From: DATDMG01 sp036518955
GTDB taxonomy: Bacteria; Actinomycetota; Actinomycetes; Actinomycetales; Kineosporiaceae
DNA: 17,477 bases
Assembly: GCA_036518955.1 (NCBI GenBank)
Contig: DATDMG010000249.1
Location: 1-17,477 of the forward strand
Reading direction: 5' to 3'
Made by a program: the position numbers and the translations under genes. The notes below the pieces were generated by a model, which did no database searches, was not told the DNA's origin, and saw only the letters and a program-made list of their open reading frames with translations. How positions within the stretch are numbered: position 1 is the first letter of the stretch; every line of letters starts with the position of its first letter. Of the stretch, positions 1 through 7,360 are shown piece by piece.

Positions 1-1
1 C

Positions 2-283
2 CCCTGGGGCGAGCGGACCCGCCGCGAGCTACACGCCTTGGGCGAGGCTCCGGGCCCGGCGCCGACCGGAGGACTGTCCACCTTGACGCCGCAGGAACTA
101 CAGATCTCCCGGCTGGTCGCGGCGGGAGCGTCGAACCGGGATATCGCGGCACAACTGTTCCTCAGCGCTCGAACCGTCGAGTACCACTTGTACAAGGTCT
201 ACCCGAAGCTCGGCATCGGGTCACGGACCGAATTGGCCCGGCTGGTGCTGACCACGGATGCGGGTGCCGCCGAGGAACCCTGA
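2..283 (+). CDS. LuxR-family transcriptional regulator, C-terminal part (5' truncated by window edge)
   Basis: The frame is open from the left edge to the TGA at 281-283 and codes for about 93 residues, so the gene starts upstream. The first residues read WGERTRRELHALGE, the linker usually found before the DNA-binding domain of large LuxR-type regulators. The LuxR/GerE helix-turn-helix follows: LTPQELQISRLVAAGASNRDIA, then the recognition helix SARTVEYHLYKVYPKLGI and SRTELARL. This domain binds promoter DNA. The lost N-terminus could be an AAA-type ATPase (LAL class) or another sensor and cannot be judged here. The TTG at 38 is in frame but would cut the linker, so I do not take it as the start. 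The family call is firm; the subclass is inferred from the linker. Confidence 0.88.
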   Translation, partial: PWGERTRRELHALGEAPGPAPTGGLSTLTPQELQISRLVAAGASNRDIAAQLFLSARTVEYHLYKVYPKLGIGSRTELARLVLTTDAGAAEEP

Positions 284-325
284 CGGCCCGCATCCCTGAC
301 GGCCCGGGATCCTCACGGCCCGCAC
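278..325. repeat. 3 x 16-bp imperfect tandem repeat at the regulator's 3' end
   Basis: Three head-to-tail 16-bp units (278-293, 294-309, 310-325) share the core CTGACGGCCCG or CTCACGGCCCG. The first unit contains the stop codon of the LuxR-type gene. The array fills part of the 150-bp gap before the epimerase-like gene. Function is unknown; replication slippage is the simplest origin. Confidence 0.6.
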
Positions 326-432
326 CGCGCTCGTGGTGAGGTGGCTGCGATGACGCTTGCTGGGTCCGGGTGTGCCGGCGACTGGTGGGACTACAGATTC
401 GGGCGTCACCGCGAGGCACGGACGCTGTCCAC

Positions 433-1389
433 ATGCATCTCATCTTCGGCTCCGGCCCGATCGGGCTTGCCACCCTCGATGCCCTGCGCCGCCGGGGCGA
501 ATCCGTCCGTATCGTCAACCGCACCGGCCACGCACCGGTGCCCGAGGACGTCGAAGTGGTGGCCGGCGACGCCGCCGACCCCGACTTCTGCGTCCGGGTG
601 GCACGCGGCGCCGACGTTGTCTACCAGGTTCTCAGCCCGGCCTACCACCGGTGGTCGGCCGAGTTCCCTGCCCTGCAGGCAGCGATTCTGGCTGCCGCGC
701 AGGCTACCGGGGCCCGTCTGGTGAGCCTGGAGAACGTCTACATGTACGGCCGGTACACCGGCAAGCCGTTCACCGAGGACAGCCCCTGGCGGCCGCACAC
801 CCGCAAGGGGATGGTGCGCGCCGCCATGGCCCGGGAGTTGCTCGCCGCCCACGAGGCGGGCCGGGCATCGGTGGTCATCGCTCGGGCCTCGGACTACTTC
901 GGCCCTCGCGGTGAGTCGCAGTCCAACCTTGGTGAGCGCGTCCTCGGCCCGGCGCTGCACGGGGGAACCGCCCGTGTGCTCGGCGACCCTGATCAACCGC
1001 ACACCTACACCTATCTCCCCGACATCGGCGAAGGGCTCGCCGCGCTCGGCGCCCACCCCGCCGCAGTCGGGCGAGTCTGGCACCTGCCCAACGACCCCAC
1101 CCCACACACCACCCGCGAACTGGTCGACGCCCTCTACCACCTCGCCGGCCGGGCGCCTGCCCGGATCCAGGGCACCCCGGCCTGGCAGTTGCGCCTGGCC
1201 GGGCTGTTCAACCCCGGCGCGCGCGAGACCGTCGAAATGCTCTACGAGTTCACCGAGCCGTTCCTCGTGGACAGCCGCGAGATCACCACCAGGCTGGGCT
1301 TGCGGGCCACTCCCCTCGAGCAGGCGCTGAAGGAGACCCTCGCCAGCTACCGCCGCGCGGGATCAGCCGGATCCGTCCCATCCCGGTGA
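433..1389 (+). CDS. NAD(P)-dependent epimerase/dehydratase-like protein (atypical SDR)
   Basis: A 318-residue Rossmann-fold protein. I chose the ATG at 433 because MHLIFGSGPIG places the first beta strand and the nucleotide-binding GxGxxG motif (residues 6-11) at the very N-terminus, as usual for extended SDRs; the 21 residues upstream in the same frame look non-coding. Further family marks are IVNRTG after beta-2, the VAGDAADPD acidic stretch, LENVYMYG near residue 100 (the usual S-x-x-VYG region) and RASDYFGPRG. The canonical YxxxK catalytic pair is not clear: the expected site reads RKGMVRAAMARELL. The protein may therefore be a non-classical reductase or an NAD(P)-binding regulator rather than a sugar epimerase. 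The substrate cannot be told. It follows the LuxR-type gene on the same strand but after a 150-bp gap, so co-transcription is uncertain. Confidence 0.85.
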   Translation: MHLIFGSGPIGLATLDALRRRGESVRIVNRTGHAPVPEDVEVVAGDAADPDFCVRVARGADVVYQVLSPAYHRWSAEFPALQAAILAAAQATGARLVSLENVYMYGRYTGKPFTEDSPWRPHTRKGMVRAAMARELLAAHEAGRASVVIARASDYFGPRGESQSNLGERVLGPALHGGTARVLGDPDQPHTYTYLPDIGEGLAALGAHPAAVGRVWHLPNDPTPHTTRELVDALYHLAGRAPARIQGTPAWQLRLAGLFNPGARETVEMLYEFTEPFLVDSREITTRLGLRATPLEQALKETLASYRRAGSAGSVPSR

Positions 1390-1446
1390 GGCATCCACGC
1401 GCCGCGTCCGGAGTCAGCAGCGGCGGCGTGTCGTCGAAATCCTCGG

Positions 1447-1893
1447 TCTGGCTCCCCCACGGATGGTGAACGGGCGCAACTGGTTTCGTGGTCGCGATGG
1501 GCGAAGTCGTCGCAGGCGCTGGCCTTGCGCTCGAAGATCGTGCTGGTGTGCGCTGACGGGGCGGACAACAAGACCGTGGCTGCACAGCTGGGCTGCAACC
1601 CCGTCACCGTCGGGAAATGGCGCTCGAGGTTCGTCGACCGCCGGCTGGACGGGCCGGCCGACGAGGACCGCCCCGGCCGGCCGGCGTCCATCACGCTGAA
1701 CCAGGTCGAGGACGTCATCGTGGCCACGCTGGAGTCACGCCAAAGAACGCCACCCACTGGTCCACGGTCATCGATGGCCAGGCAGCCCCTGACCGGCAAC
1801 ACCCGCTCCGTGAACGGAGTGGCGTTCAGTCCCAACGGGAAGCTCCTCCCTCTCTGTCAACCTCGTCTGAGACACCTGAGCAGTGCTGATTAA
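1447..1893 (+). pseudogene. IS630-family transposase remnant (N-terminal HTH part), frameshifted
   Basis: From about 1450 the frame reads TDGERAQLVSW, then SSQALALRSKIVLVCADG, NKTVAAQLGCNPVTVGKWRSR and DEDRPGRPASITLNQVEDV. This is the helix-turn-helix N-terminus typical of IS630/Tc1-type transposases. At about 1735-1760 the expected TPKNATHWS motif sits in the next frame and the original frame then resumes at SMA, which implies two compensating small indels. The DDE catalytic domain is absent. The same frame continues into a WD40-like scrap and stops at 1893. The TTG at 1525 is only an internal in-frame start. This is a dead, truncated element. Confidence 0.8.
1783..1850 (+). pseudogene. WD40-repeat scrap fused to transposase remnant
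   Basis: In frame with the transposase remnant the translation reads PLTGNTRSVNGVAFSPNGKL, which matches the core of a WD40 beta-propeller blade (GHTxxVxxVAFSPDGxxL). Only one partial blade remains, and no further blade follows before the stop. It suggests the element once recombined with, or inserted into, a WD40-protein gene. Confidence 0.55.
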
Positions 1894-2219
1894 AGGCTTG
1901 GGTCTGGCGATCGGGTTGATCAGATTCGGAGTTGATCGTGCTCAACGCGGCTGCATGATCTGCGTGGGTAGGAGGTCCATCCCGGGTGGCATGAAGTACC
2001 CTGTTCGGGTCGCGATCCTCGGTGTCGGAGTCGCTGTCGCACACCATCGAGCAACGCCCCGGCTACTACCGCACCCACATCTACCGCAACTGCAAGCTCA
2101 TCGAATCACCCACCGACGATCAAGCCTTTCCATCACCGCTGGTGACCATGGACCGGGCCATCCCTCACACCACGCACCTGCCTACATCGCAGACCTCGGC
2201 ACCAGGCAGATCACCACGA
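1894..2219. other. Unassigned debris between element scraps
   Basis: About 330 bp of lower-GC sequence. Frames are open in all three plus-strand phases but show no motif I recognise. The neighbouring transposase and gene scraps suggest it is also decayed mobile DNA. No RNA gene was seen. Confidence 0.4.
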
Positions 2220-2372
2220 TCACCCACTGAGAAATATCAAGACTGCATAGCCATTGGTGCGGCACTTCTCCTGCAGGTTCACCAGCAGAATGGCGCTGAC
2301 CAGCAGAAACAGAAGAACCAGGATAACGACCTGCCACTTCGTCCCCCATGGGTGGCGACCAGGTCGAGGCAT
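2220..2372 (-). CDS. Possible small single-span membrane protein (50 aa)
   Basis: On the minus strand an ATG (plus-strand cat at 2370-2372) opens 50 codons ending in TGA (plus-strand tca at 2220-2222). The product has a basic N-terminus (MPRPGRHPWGTKW), one clear hydrophobic stretch (residues 14-31, QVVILVLLFLLVSAILLV) and a short tail with one cysteine. The topology would be N-in with one transmembrane helix or a signal anchor. The ribosome binding site is weak (AAAAGG close to the ATG). It lies downstream of the DUF4157-protein gene on the same strand, but 138 bp from its stop. It could be the N-terminal stub of a disrupted gene. I recognise no family. Confidence 0.3.
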   Translation of the reverse strand: MPRPGRHPWGTKWQVVILVLLFLLVSAILLVNLQEKCRTNGYAVLIFLSG

Positions 2373-2595
2373 GCCTTTTGGGCGCCACTTCGTGGAGGCG
2401 TTCTCGCCGTACGTCGCGGACCCGCGGACGTTGGCGCTGGTGCGGCCGCACCTGTACGCGTACTTCGCGACCCAGGTTCGCGGACGCCGACTGGCCGCCG
2501 CCGTGAGGGGTCAGGCGGAGTCCGCCGTGTCGGGGGACGGGAAGTCTCCCTGGGGCGGGCCTGCCGGGGAGCCGCCGCGGATGACGGCGGGGTAG
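2371..2595 (+). pseudogene. Orphan C-terminal gene fragment, family not recognised
   Basis: This frame reads like real protein over its first 45 codons (FGRHFVEAFSPYVADP, then TLALVRPHLYAYFA) and then degrades where it runs antisense into the 3' end of the DUF4157-protein gene (stop at 2511). GC content rises sharply near 2371, which marks a probable recombination joint. I read it as the C-terminal remnant of an unknown gene. An accidental open frame is the alternative. Confidence 0.3.
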
Positions 2596-4760
2596 GAACC
2601 GCCCGGGAGGGCGGGGTAGTCCGCGGGGCGCAGCTCGAAGTGCATCGTGTCCTTGGAGCCGACCGTCTTTCCGTGGTCCTTCTGCAGCATGACGCCCAGC
2701 CAGGCCAGATCCGCGCCCTCGCCGCCCACCAGGGCCGCTACCAGCTCCGGGGCATGGGCCATCCAGCCGTGGGCGGCGATCTGGCCGGCGGCCCGGCTCT
2801 TCTCCGGCTTCACGACAGGGTCGTGCCCGCGGGCGCGCTTCGCGTCCAGGAAGACCTGATGCAGCTCGCGGATCCGGGCCGTGCTGTCGACCGCCACCTG
2901 ACCCTCCATCGCCAGCTGCAGATGCTTGCGGATCGCCGTCAGGGAGTGCTGTCTCGTCGCGGCGTCCATGGCCTTGAGCTCCTTGACGGACGACGTCGTG
3001 TACAGCGGCGTCAGGCCCAGTCCGGCGGCCTCCTTCGGCAGCTTGGTCACGGGATTCGCCATCTGCTGCTCGACCAGGACGAGCCTGGCCGCCAGTTCGT
3101 CCGGCGAGTGGATGCCGAGGCCGAGCCGCGCCTGCATCGCCATCGCCCACGGCGTGGCCTCCTCCGCGCGGGACATTCGGTCCCCCGGTGGGGCCGTGCG
3201 GGCGCGGACGTCGTCCTGCCGCGCCAGCACCCACCGGGTCACCCTGCCGACCGCCTCCGTCTGGGCACGTCCCTTGGCCGTCGATGCATCGTCCAGCAGG
3301 GCCTCGAGCTCGGTCTGCTGCGCGGCGGTCAGCGCGCCGGCGCCGTGCCGGGCGAGGTACCCGGCGATCGCCGTCTTGATGCTCGTCTCGTCGGCGAATG
3401 CCGCCACGATCTCGTCGCTGGTCCTGCGCAGCGCCTGGGCGTGGGCCAACGCTTCGTTCGTCGGGAGGCCGGCCCCGCGCAGGGCGACCACGTCCGGTCC
3501 GGCACCGGCGTCGACGCTCGTCACCTCGGTGAAGACCTCCGGGAACGGCCGGACGTCGGGATCCTGTGCCGGGTCGATGTCCAGCGCCCAGCCGAACGCG
3601 TGCGTCCCGATGTCCGCGGGACGCGCGGTGTTCTCCCGGATGTTCGTCCCCCCGACCCCCTGGTGGCCGAGCGCCGCCCGAACCTTCGGCATCCAGCCAT
3701 GGTCGTTGATGACTTTCACGGCCCGGTCGAGCTTCGCCTTCAGCACGGGGTGCACCAGGGCGCCACCGGGAGTGCCGGCCACCGGGAAGTCGGCCGGCAC
3801 CAGTGTGGCGAAGTAGGCGTTCAGCTGCGGGACGTCCACGAAGCAGGCCAGCAGCCCCTGCCGCATCGCGACCCAGGACAGGAACTTCCCGTCCATCAGG
3901 TCGTGCACGCGAGCGGACAGCGCCGCGTACTCCTTGCCGAGGTCCTTGACGCTGCGACTCTGCAGGCCGGCGACGAGCCGACGCTCCACCTCCGCCGCGA
4001 CCGTGCGCCGCTCGTCGGCCGAGAGCGCGGACAGCCGGGCGACGATCCCCGCGTCCAGCAGTTCGGGGTACGGCTCCTCGTCGCCGGGCTTGCGGCCGGC
4101 CCGGGGGTCCTGGATGAGCGTGCTCGCGCGCTCCCACGTGTGCCGCAGGCGCAGCAGAGGCGGCTTCCCGGGCGAGGCGAGGTCGAGCCGCATCGCCAGG
4201 ACGATGTCCGCGATCAGGTCCTCCTGGGCGGGATCGGCCTCCCCGACCTCGATCGCGAGATTGGGCGCGGCGATCGCGGGCTTCTTCTTCGGCGCCCGTT
4301 GCACCGCCCGTGCCGCGCCGGGCGCGTCCTGCTGCAGCACGTGGGTGAGCTCGTGGGCGAGCAGCCGCCGCCCCTCGAGCGAGCCGGGCACGTACTCGCC
4401 ACGGCCGAACGCGACGTCGGACCCGACCGTGTACGCGCGCGCCTGCAGCCGGTCCGCCGCCTCCGCCGCGCCGTCCCCGCTGTGCACCCGCACGTGCGAG
4501 AAGTCCCACCCGAACCACGCGCTCATCGCCCCGTGCTCGTCCGCGCTGAGCCGACGGCCGGCTCCGAGTCCCTCCGCTGCGATCCGTACCTCCGCGGGGT
4601 CGCCGGACCCCGCGGAGCGCACCCGCCGCACGTCTCCGGGCGACAACGGCACCCGATCGGCGGCCAATTGCGCGTCGTGCTCCGCCGCGTCCCCGTTCCC
4701 CGGTCGCACTGCAGCTTCCGCGCCCTTCAGGGCGCGTCGAGGGTATTCCTTTCGCAACAC
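2511..4760 (-). CDS. DUF4157 (eCIS-core) domain protein with C-terminal M15-type peptidase motifs; candidate effector
   Basis: The product is 749 residues from the GTG at 4760. The start is uncertain: a GAGGGG stretch abuts that GTG, and in-frame TTG (codon 2) or GTG (codon 18) are possible. Residues about 75-145 are a DUF4157 domain: FGWDFSHVRVHS, ARAYTVGSDVAFG, YVPGS, and the zinc-type motif HELTHVLQQ (HELTH at 136-140). A KKKP linker and a long helical region follow. The C-terminal half carries M15 (D-Ala-D-Ala carboxypeptidase/VanY-like) zinc ligands: THAFGWALDID (H387, D394, pattern HxxGxAxD) and TMHFEL (H707, E709), although about 310 residues separate them. DUF4157 proteins are known to associate with extracellular contractile injection systems and toxins. 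No signal peptide is visible. I infer a peptidoglycan-cleaving cargo or effector; no injection-system structural genes lie in the window. Confidence 0.85.
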   Translation of the reverse strand: MLRKEYPRRALKGAEAAVRPGNGDAAEHDAQLAADRVPLSPGDVRRVRSAGSGDPAEVRIAAEGLGAGRRLSADEHGAMSAWFGWDFSHVRVHSGDGAAEAADRLQARAYTVGSDVAFGRGEYVPGSLEGRRLLAHELTHVLQQDAPGAARAVQRAPKKKPAIAAPNLAIEVGEADPAQEDLIADIVLAMRLDLASPGKPPLLRLRHTWERASTLIQDPRAGRKPGDEEPYPELLDAGIVARLSALSADERRTVAAEVERRLVAGLQSRSVKDLGKEYAALSARVHDLMDGKFLSWVAMRQGLLACFVDVPQLNAYFATLVPADFPVAGTPGGALVHPVLKAKLDRAVKVINDHGWMPKVRAALGHQGVGGTNIRENTARPADIGTHAFGWALDIDPAQDPDVRPFPEVFTEVTSVDAGAGPDVVALRGAGLPTNEALAHAQALRRTSDEIVAAFADETSIKTAIAGYLARHGAGALTAAQQTELEALLDDASTAKGRAQTEAVGRVTRWVLARQDDVRARTAPPGDRMSRAEEATPWAMAMQARLGLGIHSPDELAARLVLVEQQMANPVTKLPKEAAGLGLTPLYTTSSVKELKAMDAATRQHSLTAIRKHLQLAMEGQVAVDSTARIRELHQVFLDAKRARGHDPVVKPEKSRAAGQIAAHGWMAHAPELVAALVGGEGADLAWLGVMLQKDHGKTVGSKDTMHFELRPADYPALPGGSYPAVIRGGSPAGPPQGDFPSPDTADSA

Positions 4761-4873
4761 CCCTCGCAGGGTACGAAGCCCCCGTCACCGCGCCGTCACG
4801 ACCTGCCTCACCCGGCGATCCGTTCCGGTTACCGTGAATCGCGGAGGTGGATCCGAGATGAGCCAGACTGTGC

Positions 4874-5056
4874 GTGCGGGATCACCGAGAAGCAGCTGGC
4901 GATATCCGTCTCGACCACCCACCGTCGTCCCCGCCAGGACTCATCGACCAAGACCTGGAGGGCATCGTGGGGACTGCGCCGGGGTCGAAACCCGTAGCTG
5001 CAGTCCCAGAAGTCCGCCTCGAAGACCGGCTCGAGCACGATCTTGACGGCGGACCG
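4874..5056 (-). pseudogene. Group II intron reverse transcriptase/maturase fragment
   Basis: About 61 codons on the minus strand read VKIVLEPVFEADF, SYGFRPRRSPHDALQ and WVVETDIASCFSVIPH. This is the fingers region (RT motifs 1-3) of LtrA-type group II intron reverse transcriptases. The expected upstream RT0 region and the downstream YADD active site, thumb and maturase domains are missing, and the frame loses similarity just after IPH. I could not find an intron domain V. This is a dead fragment marking past mobile-element activity between the effector gene and the guanidine module. Confidence 0.82.
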
Positions 5057-5468
5057 GCGAACACCAGGTCGATCTTCGCGTGTCCAGCCGCGCCCACCGC
5101 CTGTTAGCGACCGCGGATGGTGAGTGACTCGCCGTCCAGGACGGCGACGGTCAGGTACGGCTCTGGGATCCCATCTCGGGCGATCTTCGGCGTCGAGGTG
5201 ACCAAATTGCCCTTGGCGCGCTGACAACTGCGCCAAACGACCATGGCTCACCGCCCCGGCCACGCCGGCAACGTCCTGACCCGCCACTACGAGCAAGAAC
5301 ACCCCGCAACCCAACCCAGGTAAGCAGGACTCCCCCACGCCCCGCACCAGACTCCCGCCCCGCGGGGGCGCCAACCCCGTCCCACCCACCGTCCTGAGCC
5401 GGCTCATCGCCCGCTGGGAACCCCCCGACCCCACCGAGGCACACCGCGTCACCCTGCTCCGGTCCAGG
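5057..5468. other. Unassigned spacer with possible gene scraps
   Basis: About 410 bp with no gene I can name. A minus-strand ATG at 5244 opens a 46-codon frame to 5104 whose end reads GIPEPYLTVAVLDGESLTIRGR* in part; it is protein-like but unrecognised. On the plus strand, 5243-5320 (start MAHRPGHAGNVLTRHYEQ) and a stretch near 5392-5455 (LSRLIARWEPPDPTEAHR) also look like scraps of coding sequence. None has a convincing ribosome binding site. I read the region as decayed island DNA beside the intron fragment. Confidence 0.35.
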
Positions 5469-7043
5469 TCAGGCGGGTTCGGCGTCGAGTGCGGCAGAGG
5501 TGGTCGCGGTGTGCGGAACGTGCACGAGATCGATCGTCACGTGCAGCTTGCGCAGCCCGAAGTACCCGGCGCCGATCAGCAGCGTGAGGCCCACGAAGAG
5601 CAGGGCGCTCCACTGCAGCCACCAGGTCTTCCCCGTCAAGTCGTAGATGACCGCTCGGGGCCAGAGCAGATTGACGATCATGCCGAGCTGGTAGACGACG
5701 GCGACCGCGTTGAGGGCCGCTCCCCACCTGCCGATCGTGAACAACGGTCGGCCGTCCTCGTCCACTCCGGCCGGGAATCTGTCGGTGCGGGCATGGCGGA
5801 TACGCATGACCAGCAGCGGGAGGGTGACGCCGAAGTACGCCACGTAGAGCATCCCGATGCACAGGCTCGACAGCGCGGTGAAGATCGTCGTGGAATTGAC
5901 GTTCACCAGCAGGGCACCGGCGGCGCCGGCTCCGACCACGACGGAGGTGATGATTGGCGTGCCCGTCCTGATCGACACGCTGGCGAGCTGCCGGTGAAAG
6001 GGAAGCGCACGTTCCCGGGCCATAGAGTAGATCATCCGCGCGCCTGAGGTCTGGCAGGCCAGGGTGCACGCGAAGACGGACACCGCGACGCAGCACAGCA
6101 GGAGCCGGCCCAGGACACCTCCGAGCCGGTCGGTCACCACCCAGGCCAGTCCACCGGTCGCCAGGTGCCCGTCGGTGAGGCTGCGCGCGGCCATCAGGGC
6201 CGCGAGGATCAGCAGCAGGCCGCCCAGCCCTGACGTCGTAAGGGCTCGGATGATGGTCCGCGGAGTGACCTTTCGGGGGGCGAACGTCTCCTCGGACAGC
6301 TCCCCCGCGGAGTCGAAGCCAACCATCACGTAGCCGGCCATGAGCGCCGATGCCAGCCAGGCGAACAGATACGTCCTGGTCCCCGTGGCCGCGGAGTCCC
6401 AGCCGGTGTGGTGCAGGACGACCTGCGGGCCACGCTCCGACAGGGCGAAGAGGACGACGATCAGCACCACGACGCCTGCAATCTCCACGAGCACACCGAT
6501 GCTCGTCGCCGCAGCCATCTGGCGGATGCCGGAGACGTTCACCAGCGTCGTGATGACAAGCAGGACGACACCGAGGACGACGGCGTTGCGGGCGCCCGTG
6601 GGCGACAGCAGCGACGGGTCGGCCCCGCTGCCTCCGACGAGCTGGAACCCCGACCAGATCGAGGGCAACACCGCCTGGACGGCGATCGCCGCGACGGCCG
6701 TGGTCAGGACCTGTCCGACGATCATGATCCAACCGGTGAACCAGCCCCAGGCCGCTCCGGCCAGGCGGCTCGACCACTGGAAGATCGCACCGGAGACCGG
6801 CCATCGACCCGCGAGCTCGGCGAAGCAGAGCGCCACGCACAGCTGGCCCACGAACACGGCCGGCCACGCCCAGAAGAAGGAGGCGCCGCCGAGGAAGAAG
6901 CCCAGTCCGAACAGCTGGAACACCGTGGTCAGGATCGAGACGAATGAGAATCCAGCTGCGAACGATGCGAACGGACCCACGCCACGGTGCAGTTCCTGCC
7001 GATACCCGGAACCGCTGACGTCGGAACTCGTCGGAGCAACCAC
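5469..7043 (-). CDS. APC-superfamily permease under guanidine-I riboswitch; probable guanidine (or guanidino-compound) transporter
   Basis: A 524-residue integral membrane protein of the amino acid-polyamine-organocation superfamily with about 12 hydrophobic segments. Family marks are the N-terminal GVGPFASFAAGFSFVS segment, GFDSAGELSEET (residues 242-253) and SGARMIYSMARERALPFH (333-350), as in the ACT/GABA-permease-like branch. I chose the GTG at 7043: GGGAGG lies six bases upstream (7050-7055), and the in-frame 38 codons before it are riboswitch RNA, not protein. A guanidine-I aptamer lies immediately upstream, so the natural ligand is very probably guanidine or a related compound. That is inferred from regulation and from the divergent ureohydrolase gene, not from the protein itself. 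Most known guanidine exporters are SMR proteins; import for catabolism fits this context better. The C-terminal tail after residue 500 is hydrophilic. Confidence 0.9.
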   Translation of the reverse strand: MVAPTSSDVSGSGYRQELHRGVGPFASFAAGFSFVSILTTVFQLFGLGFFLGGASFFWAWPAVFVGQLCVALCFAELAGRWPVSGAIFQWSSRLAGAAWGWFTGWIMIVGQVLTTAVAAIAVQAVLPSIWSGFQLVGGSGADPSLLSPTGARNAVVLGVVLLVITTLVNVSGIRQMAAATSIGVLVEIAGVVVLIVVLFALSERGPQVVLHHTGWDSAATGTRTYLFAWLASALMAGYVMVGFDSAGELSEETFAPRKVTPRTIIRALTTSGLGGLLLILAALMAARSLTDGHLATGGLAWVVTDRLGGVLGRLLLCCVAVSVFACTLACQTSGARMIYSMARERALPFHRQLASVSIRTGTPIITSVVVGAGAAGALLVNVNSTTIFTALSSLCIGMLYVAYFGVTLPLLVMRIRHARTDRFPAGVDEDGRPLFTIGRWGAALNAVAVVYQLGMIVNLLWPRAVIYDLTGKTWWLQWSALLFVGLTLLIGAGYFGLRKLHVTIDLVHVPHTATTSAALDAEPA

Positions 7044-7074
7044 GGAAATCCTCCCAGAGAATCGGCGGATCTCC
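7044..7074 (-). promoter_or_regulatory. Candidate expression platform: anti-Shine-Dalgarno helix of the permease leader
   Basis: GGAGATCC (7074-7067), the 3' strand of the riboswitch aptamer, can pair over all eight positions (one G-U) with GGATTTCC (7051-7044). The second segment includes the last bases of the ribosome binding site and touches the GTG start. Guanidine binding would keep the first strand in the aptamer and free the start site. The pairing is seen in the sequence; the switching model is inference. Confidence 0.5.
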
Positions 7075-7190
7075 CGGGCTTTTATCCCGCCGTGGAATGC
7101 AGGCCCGTCGAGCACGGCCGGCACCTGTGTCTCTCGGACCAGCCCCGCGCACGTCATTCGGTTGCTGCGGCACGGGCGGAACCCTAGACA
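7069..7190 (-). promoter_or_regulatory. Guanidine-I riboswitch (ykkC class)
   Basis: Reading the minus strand from 7190, all landmark blocks of the ykkC/guanidine-I aptamer occur in order: TCTAGGGTTCCG (7188-7177), GCTGGTCCGAGAGACAC (about 7143-7127), then CACGGCGGGATAAAAGCC followed directly by CGGGAGAT (to 7069). These match the class consensus almost base for base. The permease start codon is 26 bases beyond the aptamer. Known members sense free guanidinium and switch genes on. An over-long open frame crosses this RNA and must not be annotated as protein. Confidence 0.95.
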
Positions 7191-7360
7191 CGCCTCGTCA
7201 TACGAGTCGCAGAACAGTGGACGCCCCGATCGTTACAGGTCCGGCCTGCAACAGTAAACAACAGGTTTCGGTCGTAGGCGCCCGACGTCCGGAGCCGATC
7301 GCTGGACATCCCCGGCCCGGAGCCAGAACAATCCTGCTCCAGGAACCGGTCATGGGTTCC

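Noticed and set aside
2022..4997. A 991-codon plus-strand and an 868-codon minus-strand open frame across the DUF4157 gene
   Set aside because: Both are Arg/Gly/Ala/Pro-rich out-of-frame shadows of the 749-residue gene, which alone carries domain motifs.
5100..5200. Group II intron domain V beside the RT fragment
   Set aside because: A GAGCCGTAC-like arm is present on the minus strand, but the partner arm and GAAA loop are missing.
7044..7157. N-terminal extension of the permease to an ATG at 7157
   Set aside because: Those codons lie inside the guanidine-I aptamer. The GTG at 7043 has a proper ribosome binding site.
7200..7360. A guanidine-II (mini-ykkC) riboswitch in the same intergenic region
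   Set aside because: No pair of hairpins with ACGR loops was found; only classes I and III are supported.
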